DNA of 64,000 nt from MGBC124762 sp048201935 (GTDB taxonomy: Bacteria > Bacillota > Clostridia > Oscillospirales > Oscillospiraceae). The stretch covers positions 19,033 to 83,032 of the forward strand of contig DBFBGR010000025.1 of assembly GCA_048201935.1 (NCBI GenBank), in the 5' to 3' direction. Under the pieces are notes generated by a model that saw nothing but the letters and a program-made list of their open reading frames with translations, did no database searches and was not told where the DNA came from. Position 1 is the stretch's first letter; each line of letters starts with the position of its first letter. Shown piece by piece: positions 26,348 to 35,935 of this stretch. Both the position numbers and the translations under genes were made by a program.

Positions 26348-27244
26348 TTAATTATCAATATTCCGCCAACGGTGGCGGTATTGGGAGGGAGTACAGCCCA
26401 TAGTGTCCCGAAAGGTCTTGCCGAAATAGCTGCTGCTGCCCAGGCCGCAGAGCTGGCCGATCTGGGTCAGGGGCGCGTCGCTCTGGCGCAGGAGGCGGCA
26501 GGCCTGCTGGAGCCGGTAGCTCTTGATGTACTCCGTCGGGGTGGTGTGCAGGCACGCCCGAAAGGCCCGAAAGCACGCCCGCTCACTTAGAAACGCCGCC
26601 CCGGCCACGTCGGCTATGGACAGCTTTTCCCCAAAATGCTCGTGAATGTAGATCATCATTTCCTTGACCTTGTTGCTGGGCGTTTCCCGGCCGTCAGCCC
26701 GATCCAGGGCGGGGCGTGCCAGCTCCAGCAGGGCCAGCCACAGCTCGCCCAGGGCGTTTCGCAGCCGGAGCTCATAGCCAAATTCGTCGGGGGAGAGCTG
26801 GAAGGCCGTCTGGACCATTTCCAGCGCCCGCGCCTGGCAGGGGTCGTCGGGGGAAAGGGCCAGAAGCTCCATCTGGCTGGTCGTCAGAGGCGCCAGGTAA
26901 CGCTGGGCGACGCGGCTCTCCGGCGGAGCCAGCAGGGAGGGATCAAAGATGTGCAGCAGTTGGACGGTGCCCGGTTCCGCCGTGGTCATGTGGAGGACGT
27001 TGGCGTTGACCAACGCCGCCGAGCCCGCGGGGCAAAAGGTCACGCCGCCGGGGGTGTGGTAGCGCACGCAGCCGGCCTGGGTATAGGCCAGCTCCACCGC
27101 CCCATGCCAGTGCCACGGCGCGGCCCGGCCGGGGTAGCGGTCCAGCTCCACCCGAGAGGCGATATAGGGGAAGGCGGGGTCAAAATCCGGCAGCAACTCC
27201 TCCTTGCTCCCGGCGTGGAAGCGCACCTCCCAAATGTCCTTCAT
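26348..27244 (-). CDS. AraC-family transcriptional regulator
   Basis: 298 residues. The N-terminal cupin-like sensor (about 25-110) includes PWHWHGAVELAYTQ and GSAALVNANVLHM. The C-terminal double helix-turn-helix (about 200-295) includes KLSIADVAGAAFLSERACFR and PLTQIGQLCGLGSSSYFGKT, ending GCTPSQYRHRW. Such proteins activate sugar or stress genes on binding a small ligand. No obvious target operon is adjacent, so its regulon is unknown. Confidence 0.93.
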   Translation of the reverse strand: MKDIWEVRFHAGSKEELLPDFDPAFPYIASRVELDRYPGRAAPWHWHGAVELAYTQAGCVRYHTPGGVTFCPAGSAALVNANVLHMTTAEPGTVQLLHIFDPSLLAPPESRVAQRYLAPLTTSQMELLALSPDDPCQARALEMVQTAFQLSPDEFGYELRLRNALGELWLALLELARPALDRADGRETPSNKVKEMMIYIHEHFGEKLSIADVAGAAFLSERACFRAFRACLHTTPTEYIKSYRLQQACRLLRQSDAPLTQIGQLCGLGSSSYFGKTFRDTMGCTPSQYRHRWRNIDN

Positions 27245-27271
27245 GCCCGCACCCCCAAGGCGTTTTCTATT

Positions 27272-27793
27272 TTACTGCCGCTGGAAGGTGTAGCCCTCGG
27301 TGGCGGCGATGGTGTCCAGGATGTCTGGGATCTGGTCGGTGAGGGAGGCGAAAAGCTCCGCCTGCTCCTCGGGGAATTCCACGTCGGTGGGGTAGAGGGC
27401 CACCAGGTTTTCCACAAAGCCGTCCTGGGTGGTGAGGGTGCCCACCAGCTGGTAATCGGGGTATTCGGTGTAGTCCAGGTCGGTGGGGATGGCCAGCAGG
27501 GAGAAGAGCCAGCCGCCGGTGCCCGCCTCCCGGCTGACGGGCTCATAGAAGGTCAGGGCATAGGTGGTGTCGGTCTCGTCGGTCTCCCATACGGTTTGTT
27601 CCTGCCACTGCGTCGGCAGCTTCACAGAGAAACCGCCCTGGACGTAGTCCCCCTTGCCGGTGGTGTACCACGGGCTGACGGTGAGAGTGGCCGGGCTGGG
27701 GGATGGCGATGGTGAGGGCGTTGGGGCCTGCCGGGGCGTGCAGCCACTCAGCAGCAGGGCACATAGGGCCCAGCAAAGCATCCGCGTTTTCAT
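27272..27793 (-). CDS. Hypothetical lipoprotein
   Basis: 173 residues. A lipoprotein signal (MKTRMLCWALCALLLSG, then Cys near 18) is followed by a Pro/Ser linker (PTPSPSPSPSP) and a globular part of about 140 residues with alternating strands (FSVKLPTQWQEQTVWE, YALTFYEPVS). This layout resembles small surface lipoproteins that carry a PsbP-like or similar fold, but I cannot assign a family. The start follows AGGAGGTCG. It lies 27 bases upstream of the AraC gene on the same strand, so they may be co-transcribed. Confidence 0.75.
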   Translation of the reverse strand: MKTRMLCWALCALLLSGCTPRQAPTPSPSPSPSPATLTVSPWYTTGKGDYVQGGFSVKLPTQWQEQTVWETDETDTTYALTFYEPVSREAGTGGWLFSLLAIPTDLDYTEYPDYQLVGTLTTQDGFVENLVALYPTDVEFPEEQAELFASLTDQIPDILDTIAATEGYTFQRQ

Positions 27794-27855
27794 CCGTATC
27801 GACCTCCTTTATCACAGTATACCACAGCTTTACCAATGCATACAAGGCAGGACAT

Positions 27856-28608
27856 TCACTCGACCTCCAAGGACACCGGGCAGTGGTCGCTGCCGTAGAT
27901 GTCCGAATGGATAGAGGCGGTGCGGAGCCTGGACGCGAAGCGCTGGGAGGCCAGGAAGTAGTCGATGCGCCAGCCGGCGTTGTTCTCCCGGGCGTGGAAG
28001 CGGTAGCTCCACCAAGAATAGGCCCCGGTGAGGTCGGGATGGAAATGGCGGAAGGTATCCAAAAAGCCCGAGTCCAAAAGGTCGCCGAACTTCTCCCGCT
28101 CCTCGTCGGAGAAGCCCGGGTTGCCCCGGTTGGGGCCAGGGTTTTTTAGGTCGATGTCCTGATGGGCAACGTTCAGATCGCCGCAGAGGATCACCGGCTT
28201 TTGCTTGTCCAGCTTCAGCAGGTACCGCCGCAGAGCGTCCTCCCAGCTCATGCGGTACTCGATGCGCTTGAGGCCATCCTGGGCGTTGGGGGAGTAGACC
28301 GTCACCACAAAGCAGTCCTCCAGCTCCAGGGTGATGGCCCGGCCCTCGCTCTCGTGGTGGGGGTCGTCGATGTCGTAGCGGATACTCATGGGCTCCAACC
28401 GGGTGAAGATGGCCGTGCCCGAGTAGCCCTTTTTCTCCGCGCTGTTCCAAAAGAGCTGGTAGCCGGGCAGCTCCAGGTCGATCTGCTCGGGCTGGAGCTT
28501 GGTCTCCTGGAGGCAGAATACGTCGGCGTCCAGTAGAGCAAAGCTGTCCAAAAACCCCTTTTGCATACAGGCACGCAGGCCATTGACGTTCCAGGATACC
28601 AGCTTCAT
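27856..28608 (-). CDS. exoA: Exodeoxyribonuclease III / AP endonuclease
   Basis: 250 residues. The endonuclease/exonuclease/phosphatase fold has all landmark motifs: SWNVNGLRA, the metal-binding Glu in LQETKLQ, VYSPNAQDG with the active-site Tyr, GDLNVAHQDID, WWSYRFHARENNAGWRIDYF and the closing GSDHCPVSLE. It cleaves DNA at abasic sites in base-excision repair. Its ATG overlaps the stop of the XRE gene upstream (ATGA), so the regulator and the repair enzyme form one transcript. Confidence 0.96.
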   Translation of the reverse strand: MKLVSWNVNGLRACMQKGFLDSFALLDADVFCLQETKLQPEQIDLELPGYQLFWNSAEKKGYSGTAIFTRLEPMSIRYDIDDPHHESEGRAITLELEDCFVVTVYSPNAQDGLKRIEYRMSWEDALRRYLLKLDKQKPVILCGDLNVAHQDIDLKNPGPNRGNPGFSDEEREKFGDLLDSGFLDTFRHFHPDLTGAYSWWSYRFHARENNAGWRIDYFLASQRFASRLRTASIHSDIYGSDHCPVSLEVE

Positions 28609-28880
28609 TTCCCGTCCTCCTCCGCCTGGGGGCTTTGGTACTCCAGGAGGTCCTCCACCTGGCAGTCCAGCACATAGCAGACCTTGGCCAAAAAGTCCAG
28701 GTCCGCCATCTCCACGCTGACGCCCTTATAGTAGCGGTCCACCACGTCGTACTTCACGCCGGTGAGCACGCTGAGCCGGTTGCGGGTGAGCCCCCGCGCG
28801 TCCAAAAGCTGGGCCAGCTTGACCCGGATGCGCCCGTACTCCTCGGTTTGGTAGCGGATGATGCTCTTGGGTCCCTCCAT
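28605..28880 (-). CDS. XRE-family transcriptional regulator
   Basis: 91 residues from MEGPKSIIRYQTEEYG. The helix-turn-helix is LAQLLDARGLTRNRLSVLTGV followed by VVDRYYKG and a DLDFLAKVCYVLDCQVEDLLEY tail typical of the short XRE/Cro type. It is translationally coupled to exoA. Repeats with a TACCCTTATT core lie 40-90 bases upstream and are candidate operators. I do not know a family in which this HTH regulates an AP endonuclease, so the link may be coincidental. Confidence 0.88.
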   Translation of the reverse strand: MEGPKSIIRYQTEEYGRIRVKLAQLLDARGLTRNRLSVLTGVKYDVVDRYYKGVSVEMADLDFLAKVCYVLDCQVEDLLEYQSPQAEEDGK

Positions 28881-28919
28881 GAGTCGCCGCCTCCTCTCTC
28901 TTCTATATTTTAACAATGG

Positions 28920-28969
28920 ATACCCCTATTGACATTTCCCTTGTTTTAGTATACCCTTATTAAAGGGTA
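28920..28969. promoter_or_regulatory. Repeated TACCCyTATT elements, candidate XRE operator
   Basis: ATACCCCTATT (28920-28930) and ATACCCTTATT (28951-28961) are direct repeats 31 bases apart, about three helical turns. The second is also half of a palindrome (TACCCTT, four bases, AAGGGTA) at 28952-28969. A plus-strand TTGACA lies between them. They sit just upstream of the XRE gene and of the efflux operon on the other strand. Confidence 0.4.
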
Positions 28970-29040
28970 ATCTATGGCGAAGGAGGGAACAGATATCGGA
29001 GAAAATACGTCTATATATTGTCGGCGTTCCGATGGCAAAA

Positions 29041-29107
29041 CTTTACGGAATCTTTACATTTTTTATCCAAATCTTAACTACCATTTCCCATGCCCGGGTA
29101 GTATAAT
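29041..29107 (+). promoter_or_regulatory. Promoter of the efflux operon with OmpR-type direct repeats
   Basis: A perfect TATAAT at 29102-29107 has no recognisable -35 box. Upstream are CTTTAC at 29041 and 29052, exactly 11 bases apart, and CTTAAC at 29073, a further 21 bases on. Head-to-tail repeats at helical spacing before a lone -10 box are the usual layout for activation by an OmpR/PhoB-family regulator. Confidence 0.5.
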
Positions 29108-29176
29108 GTTCCCTGGAAGTTTCATGGATAAGTCTGCCGAGCACATCGGTATGTGAAATAAGGAGGATGTTGGACC

Positions 29177-30961
29177 ATGAGCGAGGAAGTCAAAAACACC
29201 AACACCGGGACCGCCGTCGCGGAGCCCACCCAGTCCACTGCTGTGGCGGACGCCCCTGGCGCGCCTCCCACGCCCCCGGTCAAGAAGAAGCGCAAGAAGG
29301 GTCATCCGGTCCGCAACGGGATCATCGCCGCCGTGGTGGCGGTGGCGCTGGGCGTGGGCATCTACTTCCTGGTGAGCTTTTTGGGCAAGGGTAAGGAAGT
29401 GGACAGCCAGATGATGACCCAGGTGGCCGACTATGGCTCCATCCAGTCCTCGGTCCAGGGCTCGGGCTCCGCCCGGAGCAAAGAGAGCGCCGCCATCACA
29501 CTGAGCCAGACAGGCGTCGTCCAGCAGCTCTATGTCAACGCCGGCGACACGGTGACGGCGGGTCAGCCTCTCTACACCATCTTCTCCCAGGCCGCCGAGG
29601 ACGAGGTCTCCCAGCGCCAGAGCGACCTGGAAAAGGCCCAGGACTCCCTGGCGGATCTTCAGCGGGAGATGAACGACCTCTATAAGCAGCAAAACAACCT
29701 GACCGTCCGGGCCCCCTTCGCCGGGAAGGTCATCGAGGTCAGCGAGTTCACCGAAGGGCTGGATATTCCCAAGGGCGCTCCTGTCTGTACCCTGGTGAAT
29801 GACAAGCAGCTCAAGCTCTCTCTCTTCTTCAGCTACGCCTATGAGGACGCCATTAGCATTGGACAGAGCGTGGACGTGTCCATCCCCGCGGTGATGCGGA
29901 GCTTCACCGGACGGGTGGAGACCATCAACAAGATCCACTACATCTCTCCCGAGGGCTCGGACAATTTTGAGGTCATCATGGCCTTCGACAACCCCGGTAC
30001 GCTTACCGAGGGCATGACCGCCACCGCCACCCTCACCGCCGCTGACGGCACTCCCATTTACCCTTATCAAAACGGCAAGACGGAGTATTACGAGGTCCGA
30101 AAGGTAGTCACCGAGGCCGGTGGACCCATGGTGACCAACAACCTGCTGCGCTATGCCGACGTGGACCCCGGCGACGCGCTGCTGGTCATGAGCTCGGACA
30201 CTCTGGACGAGGAGCTGCGGAGCTACCGGGACCGCCTGGAGACGAGCCGGAAGGCCGTCACCGACGCGCAGGACGCCTTGGAGAAGGCCCGGGAGGCCCT
30301 CCAGGACTTCAACGCCGTGGCCCCCATTGACGGCACCGTGACCTCCTGCACCTTGGTGGAGGGTCAGGAGGTCAAGAGCGGCGACACCGTCATCACCATC
30401 TCCAACAACACCACGATGGTGGTCACCATCCAGGTGGACGACCGCAACATTGCCTACGTCAAGCCCGGTATGACGGTAGACCTCCAGAGCGACTGGGGCA
30501 ACGGCAATACATATATGGGTACTGTTACTAAGATCGATATGTCCCTCTCCGGCGACGCCATGGGCAGCGGCATGACCCGCTACCCCGTCACCCTGGAGGT
30601 GGACAACATGGACGGCTCGCTGTTGGAGGGCATGTGGCTCAACTACTCCTTCGTCACCAGCCAGTCCGATAACTGCATCATCGTGCCCATGCAGAGCGTG
30701 AAGTACATGAGTCTGGAGGATGGTGAGACCGCCTCGGTGGTCTTTATCCAGGCCGACAGCAAGCCTGACAACACTGTGGATGTGGACATCCCCGAGCTGA
30801 TGCCCGGCGAGGTCCCCACCTATCCCAGCCAGAGCGACGGCTACTACCCCGTGGCGGTGGAGACCGGGCTGTCGGACAGCTATAATGTGGAGATCAAGAG
30901 TGGCCTCGAGGGCGGCGAGGAGGTCTTTGTCTCCTACATCGTCTCTCAGGCTTGGGGCTAA
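29177..30961 (+). CDS. MacA/HlyD-type membrane fusion protein
   Basis: 594 residues. After a Thr/Ala/Pro-rich cytoplasmic start comes one membrane segment (NGIIAAVVAVALGVGIYFLV, about 55-75). Then come biotinyl-lipoyl-like halves (GVVQQLYVNAGDTVTAGQPL and APIDGTVTSCTLVEGQEVKSG), two coiled-coil stretches rich in Gln/Asp/Arg (near 155-190 and 350-385) and beta-barrel parts. Unusually there are two lipoyl/hairpin-like sets in one chain, which explains the length. It is the adaptor of the ABC transporter encoded next, four to twelve bases downstream. The start follows AAGGAGGATG. Confidence 0.88.
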   Translation: MSEEVKNTNTGTAVAEPTQSTAVADAPGAPPTPPVKKKRKKGHPVRNGIIAAVVAVALGVGIYFLVSFLGKGKEVDSQMMTQVADYGSIQSSVQGSGSARSKESAAITLSQTGVVQQLYVNAGDTVTAGQPLYTIFSQAAEDEVSQRQSDLEKAQDSLADLQREMNDLYKQQNNLTVRAPFAGKVIEVSEFTEGLDIPKGAPVCTLVNDKQLKLSLFFSYAYEDAISIGQSVDVSIPAVMRSFTGRVETINKIHYISPEGSDNFEVIMAFDNPGTLTEGMTATATLTAADGTPIYPYQNGKTEYYEVRKVVTEAGGPMVTNNLLRYADVDPGDALLVMSSDTLDEELRSYRDRLETSRKAVTDAQDALEKAREALQDFNAVAPIDGTVTSCTLVEGQEVKSGDTVITISNNTTMVVTIQVDDRNIAYVKPGMTVDLQSDWGNGNTYMGTVTKIDMSLSGDAMGSGMTRYPVTLEVDNMDGSLLEGMWLNYSFVTSQSDNCIIVPMQSVKYMSLEDGETASVVFIQADSKPDNTVDVDIPELMPGEVPTYPSQSDGYYPVAVETGLSDSYNVEIKSGLEGGEEVFVSYIVSQAWG

Positions 30962-30973
30962 AAGGTGGCCGCC

Positions 30974-31665
<692 letters not shown>

Positions 31666-31669
<4 letters not shown>

Positions 31670-32982
31670 AGATCGGACAGGCATTGAAGATGGCCCTGAA
31701 GTCCCTGAGGACCAAAAAGGGCCGCAGCTTTCTGACCATGCTGGGCATCATCATCGGCATCGGCGCGGTCATCGCCCTGGTGACCTACGCCCAGGGCCAG
31801 AACCTGGCCATGAAGGCCTACTATGAGAGCCAGGGCTCCAACGTGCTGGAGGTCTATGCCTACAGCTACTCCGGCGGCGACGGTGCGGACGATGTGGGCC
31901 AACTGCTCTATGACTACTGCCTGGGCCTGGACGACGTGGTGGGCGTGACCCCCAACGGTGAGATATGGAGCGACCTTACCGTCTCCTACGGCGCCAAGAC
32001 CCTGTCCCGGGACCGCTACGGCGGCATGATGGCCGTTGGCCCCGGCGTCTATGTAGACGGCGGTGGTGGCGGCCAGCAGGAGGATCACTACCCCTCCTTC
32101 GCCCTGGGCAACGACAAATACGGCCTTTGCAACAACTACCAGATCGCCAAGGGACGGGAGCTGAGCTACCTGGAGGTCCAGAATATGGCCCAAGTGTGCG
32201 TGCTGGGTGCGGACACCGCCGAGTACCTCTTCTCCCTGGCCGACCCCATCGGCAAGAATGTCAACATCAACGGCATGCCCTTCCGGGTGGTGGGAGTCTA
32301 CCAGAGCAAGTCTGCCGGCGTCAATATCGGCAACGACGAGGAGAACCAGTGGGTCACCGAATCCCTCAAATACCGGGACAAGCTGGTGCTGCTGCCCAGC
32401 ACCATGACCCGCTACTTTAACAATAACGAGCCCATCAACCAGTACATGGTGAAGGTCAAGAGCCAGGGCGCTGTGGATGGGGTGGTGACTAAGCTCAACG
32501 GCTACCTCTCGGGCATCATCAACACCAACATGGGCTTTTTCAACGTCAGCAACCCCAACGAGTGGTCCAACGAGCTGGACGACGCCGACGCCATGCAGGC
32601 GCTGTTTTTGGGCATTATCGCCGCCATCTCGTTGCTGGTGGCGGGCATCGGCATCATGAACATCATGCTGGTCACCGTCACCGAGCGGACCCGGGAGATC
32701 GGCATCCGCAAGGCCATCGGCGCCGAGCGCAAGAGCATCATTGTCCAGTTCCTCATTGAGGCCGCCATGATCTGCGGCATCGGCGGTCTGCTGGGCATCG
32801 CGTTGGGTTATGTAGCCGCCGCTGTTCTGACCAAGATATTCTTCGGCCTGGTCATCATGCCCGAGATGGGCATTACCATCCTGGCCTTTGGCATCTCGGT
32901 GGTGCTGGGCATCCTTTTCGGCTTGTACCCCGCCCTGAAGGCCAGCGCTCTCCAGCCCGTGGAAGCCCTTCGAGCGGATTAA
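31666..32982 (+). CDS. MacB-type ABC transporter permease
   Basis: 438 residues with a GTG start overlapping the ATPase stop. One membrane segment near the N-terminus (FLTMLGIIIGIGAVIALVTY) is followed by a MacB-type extracellular domain of about 240 residues with a Gly-rich insert (YSGGDGADD, YVDGGGGGQQ), then three membrane segments (SLLVAGIGIMNIMLVTVTER; ICGIGGLLGIALGYVAAAVL; ILAFGISVVLGILFGLYPAL). The RTREIGIRKAIGA loop and closing PVEALRAD are family signatures. It works with the adaptor and ATPase before it; the substrate is unknown. Confidence 0.94.
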
Positions 32983-33000
32983 ATCTAGGAGGAAACGCAA

Positions 33001-35352
33001 ATGAAGAAACATCAATGGACCGCCCTAGTGTTGGCGGCGACTCTGCTCCTGGGCGTGCCCACCTTGGCTTCCGCCGCCAGGTCCAACGTCAACATCGCCC
33101 CCGCCTTTACCGACATCTCCGACCCTGACGTGGCCGAGAGCGCCAGCCTGCTGCGGCTGCTGGGCATCGTCAACGGCACCGGCGGCACCTATTTCAACCC
33201 CCAGGGTACCCTCTCCCGGGCGGAATTCTGTAAAATGGCGGTGGAGCTGCTGGACCAGGGCGACCAGGCGGCGGCGCAGATGAACCGCACCGTTTTCCGG
33301 GACGTGCCCTCTACCCACTGGGCCCGGGGCTATATCAATGTAGCTGCCCAGTCGGTGACCGTCGGGGAGGCCACCACCCCCGGTATCATCCGGGGCGACG
33401 CCAGCGGCTACTTCCACCCTGACGCCCCCATCACCTTTGCCGAGGCGGTGACCATCCTGGTGCGCTGCCTGGGCTATACCGACGCCAACGTGAGCAGCGT
33501 GGGTGGTGCCTGGTACGCCGGGCATCTGGCCAAGGCCCGGTCCATCGAGTTGCTGGAGGGCCTGGAGGATCTTACCGGCGAGGATACCCTTACCCGGGCT
33601 CAGGCCGCCCGCCTCTTTGAAAACCTCATCTACACCCCCACCAAGGATAGTCAGGACCTTTTCCTCAAAAATAAGCTGGGAGGCTCCATCAAGGACTCCG
33701 AGCTGATCTTGGAGGTGAAGGGCGCACCCCTGTCCGCCGGGGGCTGGGCGCTGAAGACGGACAAGAGCAGCTACGTCACCTTCCACGGTCAGCTCTCCAC
33801 CGATCTCCAAGGCAAGCGGTGCAAGCTGGTGCTGGACGAGGAGGGCAACGTGCTGGCCCTCCAGAGCGACGAGGACTATGTCACCAAAGCCGTTCGCATC
33901 CGCTCGGCGGAGGCCCGGTATGTGATCACCGAGGACGGCGACCAGCTCCTGGTGAACGCCGAGACCCCTCTGTGGAGCGCCGACGATCCTCAGCAGACCT
34001 ATGCCAAGGCCTATAAGGAGATCGTCCCCGGCACCACCGCTTTGTTCTGCTACGATAAGACCGACGATCTGATCTCCATCTACCTCACCGGCGACAGCGC
34101 CACCGCCGTCACCGCCGTGGCCAAGGATTCCAGCCACCCTTTTGACGGGGCCTGGGAGGGTAACCCCATCGCGGTTTACAAAAATGGCCTAAAAGCCTCC
34201 CTGTCCGACGTGAAGCCCTACGACGTGGGGACCTACGACTCCCGCACCGGCGTGTTGGAGCTGTCGGACAAAAAGCTCACCGGCGTCTATGAAAACGCCG
34301 TGCCCAGCCCGGTGAGCCCGGATACTATCACCGTCATGGGCTGCGACGGCCTGGTGGTGCTGGACTGTGCCCTGGGCGACCTCAGCCGGTTCAAGCTGGG
34401 CGACCGGGTCACGCTGCTGCTGGACCGGTCCAACCGGGTGGCCGGGGTGGTCAGCGCCGACAAGGTCTCCAAAAAAGCCCTGGGCACCGCCACCATCGCC
34501 AAAGGCGGACGGGATTCCTACGGCGATATCTATACCGCCACCGTCACCACCGCCGACGGCCTTACCCTTAAGGGCCGGGTCCGCTCCAGCGACCAAGGCG
34601 TGGCCGCCGCGCCGGGCAAGCTGTGGGAGGTCACCTCTGACCGGCTGGGCTGGCTGGAGCTCACCACCGCCTCCTCCGCCGGCGTCACCGGCGACTGGAA
34701 TGTGAAGGCCATGACCCTGGGCGGCGCCCAGGTCTCCCCCTGGGCGGCGGTCTATGACAAGATTGAGGGCGGCCATATGGTCAAGGTGGGCATGGACGCG
34801 GTCACCCTCTCCACCGTGTCCGCCGCCTCCATCACCCTAGTCCATCTGGACTCCAACGGCGCGGTGGACGCTCTGGCCCTTCGGGACGTGACCGGCGACG
34901 GCTATACCTACGGTGTGACGGACTACGTCCAGGGCTCCTATACCGCCAGTGAGTTCGGCATGGGGACCTCCACCCCCAGTACCCTCACTCTCACCAACGG
35001 CGCGGGCGATACCCGCCTGGTCACCGGCGTGAACTTTGGCGCCAAGGGCATGGAGTACGCGGGCGTGGCCCCGGCCCTGCTCTCCCGCAACGGCGATCCC
35101 ACCTTGGCCGGCTGGGTCACCCTCACCGCCCACAGCGGTGTGCACCGCACCGCCTTTGGCGAGGATACCGTCCGAGTGGACGGCGTGGACTGGCCCCTGG
35201 CCACCGACATTGACAACGGCTGCTATAACGCCAAGTCCGAGACCTGGTTCGAATCGTTGGACGCGGCGCTGTCCTATTCCTCCACCCTCACCGTTTACTG
35301 CGACCGCTCTCCCAGCGAGGGCGGAAAGGTCCGGCTGGTGGTGGCCGAGTAA
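33001..35352 (+). CDS. S-layer homology (SLH) domain surface protein
   Basis: 783 residues. A signal peptide (TALVLAATLLLGVPTLASAA) precedes SLH repeats in the first 220 residues (FTDISDPDVAESASLLRLLG with INGTGG-like GIVNGTGGTYFNPQGTLSRA; VFRDVPSTHWARGYIN; YFHPDAPITFAEAVTILVR). SLH repeats attach proteins to pyruvylated wall polymers. The remaining 550 residues are beta-rich with no domain I know. It starts 18 bases after the permease with AGGAGGAAA, so it belongs to the efflux operon, and a strong terminator follows. Confidence 0.88.
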   Translation: MKKHQWTALVLAATLLLGVPTLASAARSNVNIAPAFTDISDPDVAESASLLRLLGIVNGTGGTYFNPQGTLSRAEFCKMAVELLDQGDQAAAQMNRTVFRDVPSTHWARGYINVAAQSVTVGEATTPGIIRGDASGYFHPDAPITFAEAVTILVRCLGYTDANVSSVGGAWYAGHLAKARSIELLEGLEDLTGEDTLTRAQAARLFENLIYTPTKDSQDLFLKNKLGGSIKDSELILEVKGAPLSAGGWALKTDKSSYVTFHGQLSTDLQGKRCKLVLDEEGNVLALQSDEDYVTKAVRIRSAEARYVITEDGDQLLVNAETPLWSADDPQQTYAKAYKEIVPGTTALFCYDKTDDLISIYLTGDSATAVTAVAKDSSHPFDGAWEGNPIAVYKNGLKASLSDVKPYDVGTYDSRTGVLELSDKKLTGVYENAVPSPVSPDTITVMGCDGLVVLDCALGDLSRFKLGDRVTLLLDRSNRVAGVVSADKVSKKALGTATIAKGGRDSYGDIYTATVTTADGLTLKGRVRSSDQGVAAAPGKLWEVTSDRLGWLELTTASSAGVTGDWNVKAMTLGGAQVSPWAAVYDKIEGGHMVKVGMDAVTLSTVSAASITLVHLDSNGAVDALALRDVTGDGYTYGVTDYVQGSYTASEFGMGTSTPSTLTLTNGAGDTRLVTGVNFGAKGMEYAGVAPALLSRNGDPTLAGWVTLTAHSGVHRTAFGEDTVRVDGVDWPLATDIDNGCYNAKSETWFESLDAALSYSSTLTVYCDRSPSEGGKVRLVVAE

Positions 35353-35358
35353 CAAAAA

Positions 35359-35388
35359 ACCGGGAAGGCGCGCCTTCCCGGTTTTATT
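35359..35388 (+). terminator. Intrinsic terminator of the efflux/SLH operon
   Basis: ACCGGGAAGGCG and CGCCTTCCCGGT form an uninterrupted palindrome followed by TTTTATTTT. Confidence 0.92.
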
Positions 35389-35391
35389 TTC

Positions 35392-35420
35392 TTGACAAGT
35401 GTGCTATAATCAGGTATACT
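35392..35420 (+). promoter_or_regulatory. SigA-type promoter of smpB
   Basis: A perfect TTGACA, a 17-base spacer and TATACT, 30 bases upstream of the smpB start, is one of the best promoter matches in the window. Confidence 0.85.
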
Positions 35421-35450
35421 GCATTTTCCCGACCAAAGGAGGTGACCGCC

Positions 35451-35918
35451 GTGGCCCAGCAAAGCGCCAAGCGCGTGGTGGCGAAGAATCCAAAAGCCTA
35501 CCACGACTATTTCATTGAGGATACCTATGAGGCCGGCGTGGCTCTGGCGGGCACCGAGGTCAAATCCATCCGCCAGGGCAACGTGAATCTGAAGGATTCC
35601 TTCTGCCTGGTCAAGGACGGCCAGCTCACCCTCCTGGGGGTCCACATCTCGCCCTACGAAAAGGGCAACATCTTCAACAAAGAGCCCCGCAGGCCCCGGC
35701 AGTTGCTCATGCACAAGCGGGAGATCGGCAAGCTGGGGGCCAAGGTCCAGCAAGAGGGCTATTCCATCATCCCGCTGTCGGTGTACTTTTCCGGCCCCCG
35801 GGTGAAGGTGGAGATCGGCCTGGCCAAAGGAAAAAAGCTCTACGACAAGCGTGAGGACGCCGCCAGGAAGGACGCAAAGCGGGAGATGGACCGCAGGATG
35901 AAGGAACGAACTCGATAA
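35451..35918 (+). CDS. smpB: SsrA-binding protein SmpB
   Basis: 155 residues. It binds the tRNA-like part of tmRNA and takes it to stalled ribosomes. Motifs are KAYHDYFIEDTYEAGVALAG, GTEVKSIRQGNVNLKDSF and the basic C-terminal tail KLYDKREDAARKDAKREM. The GTG at 35451 sits at proper distance from AAAGGAGGTG; the earlier in-frame GTG overlaps that site. Its RNA partner, ssrA, lies 600 bases downstream after one intervening gene. Confidence 0.97.
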   Translation: MAQQSAKRVVAKNPKAYHDYFIEDTYEAGVALAGTEVKSIRQGNVNLKDSFCLVKDGQLTLLGVHISPYEKGNIFNKEPRRPRQLLMHKREIGKLGAKVQQEGYSIIPLSVYFSGPRVKVEIGLAKGKKLYDKREDAARKDAKREMDRRMKERTR

Positions 35919-35935
35919 AAAAGGAGTGTTGACAT

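Noticed and set aside
28974..29156. A 60-codon plus-strand frame in the intergenic region before the efflux operon
   Set aside because: It overlaps the promoter and regulatory repeats, has atypical codon use and no known motif.
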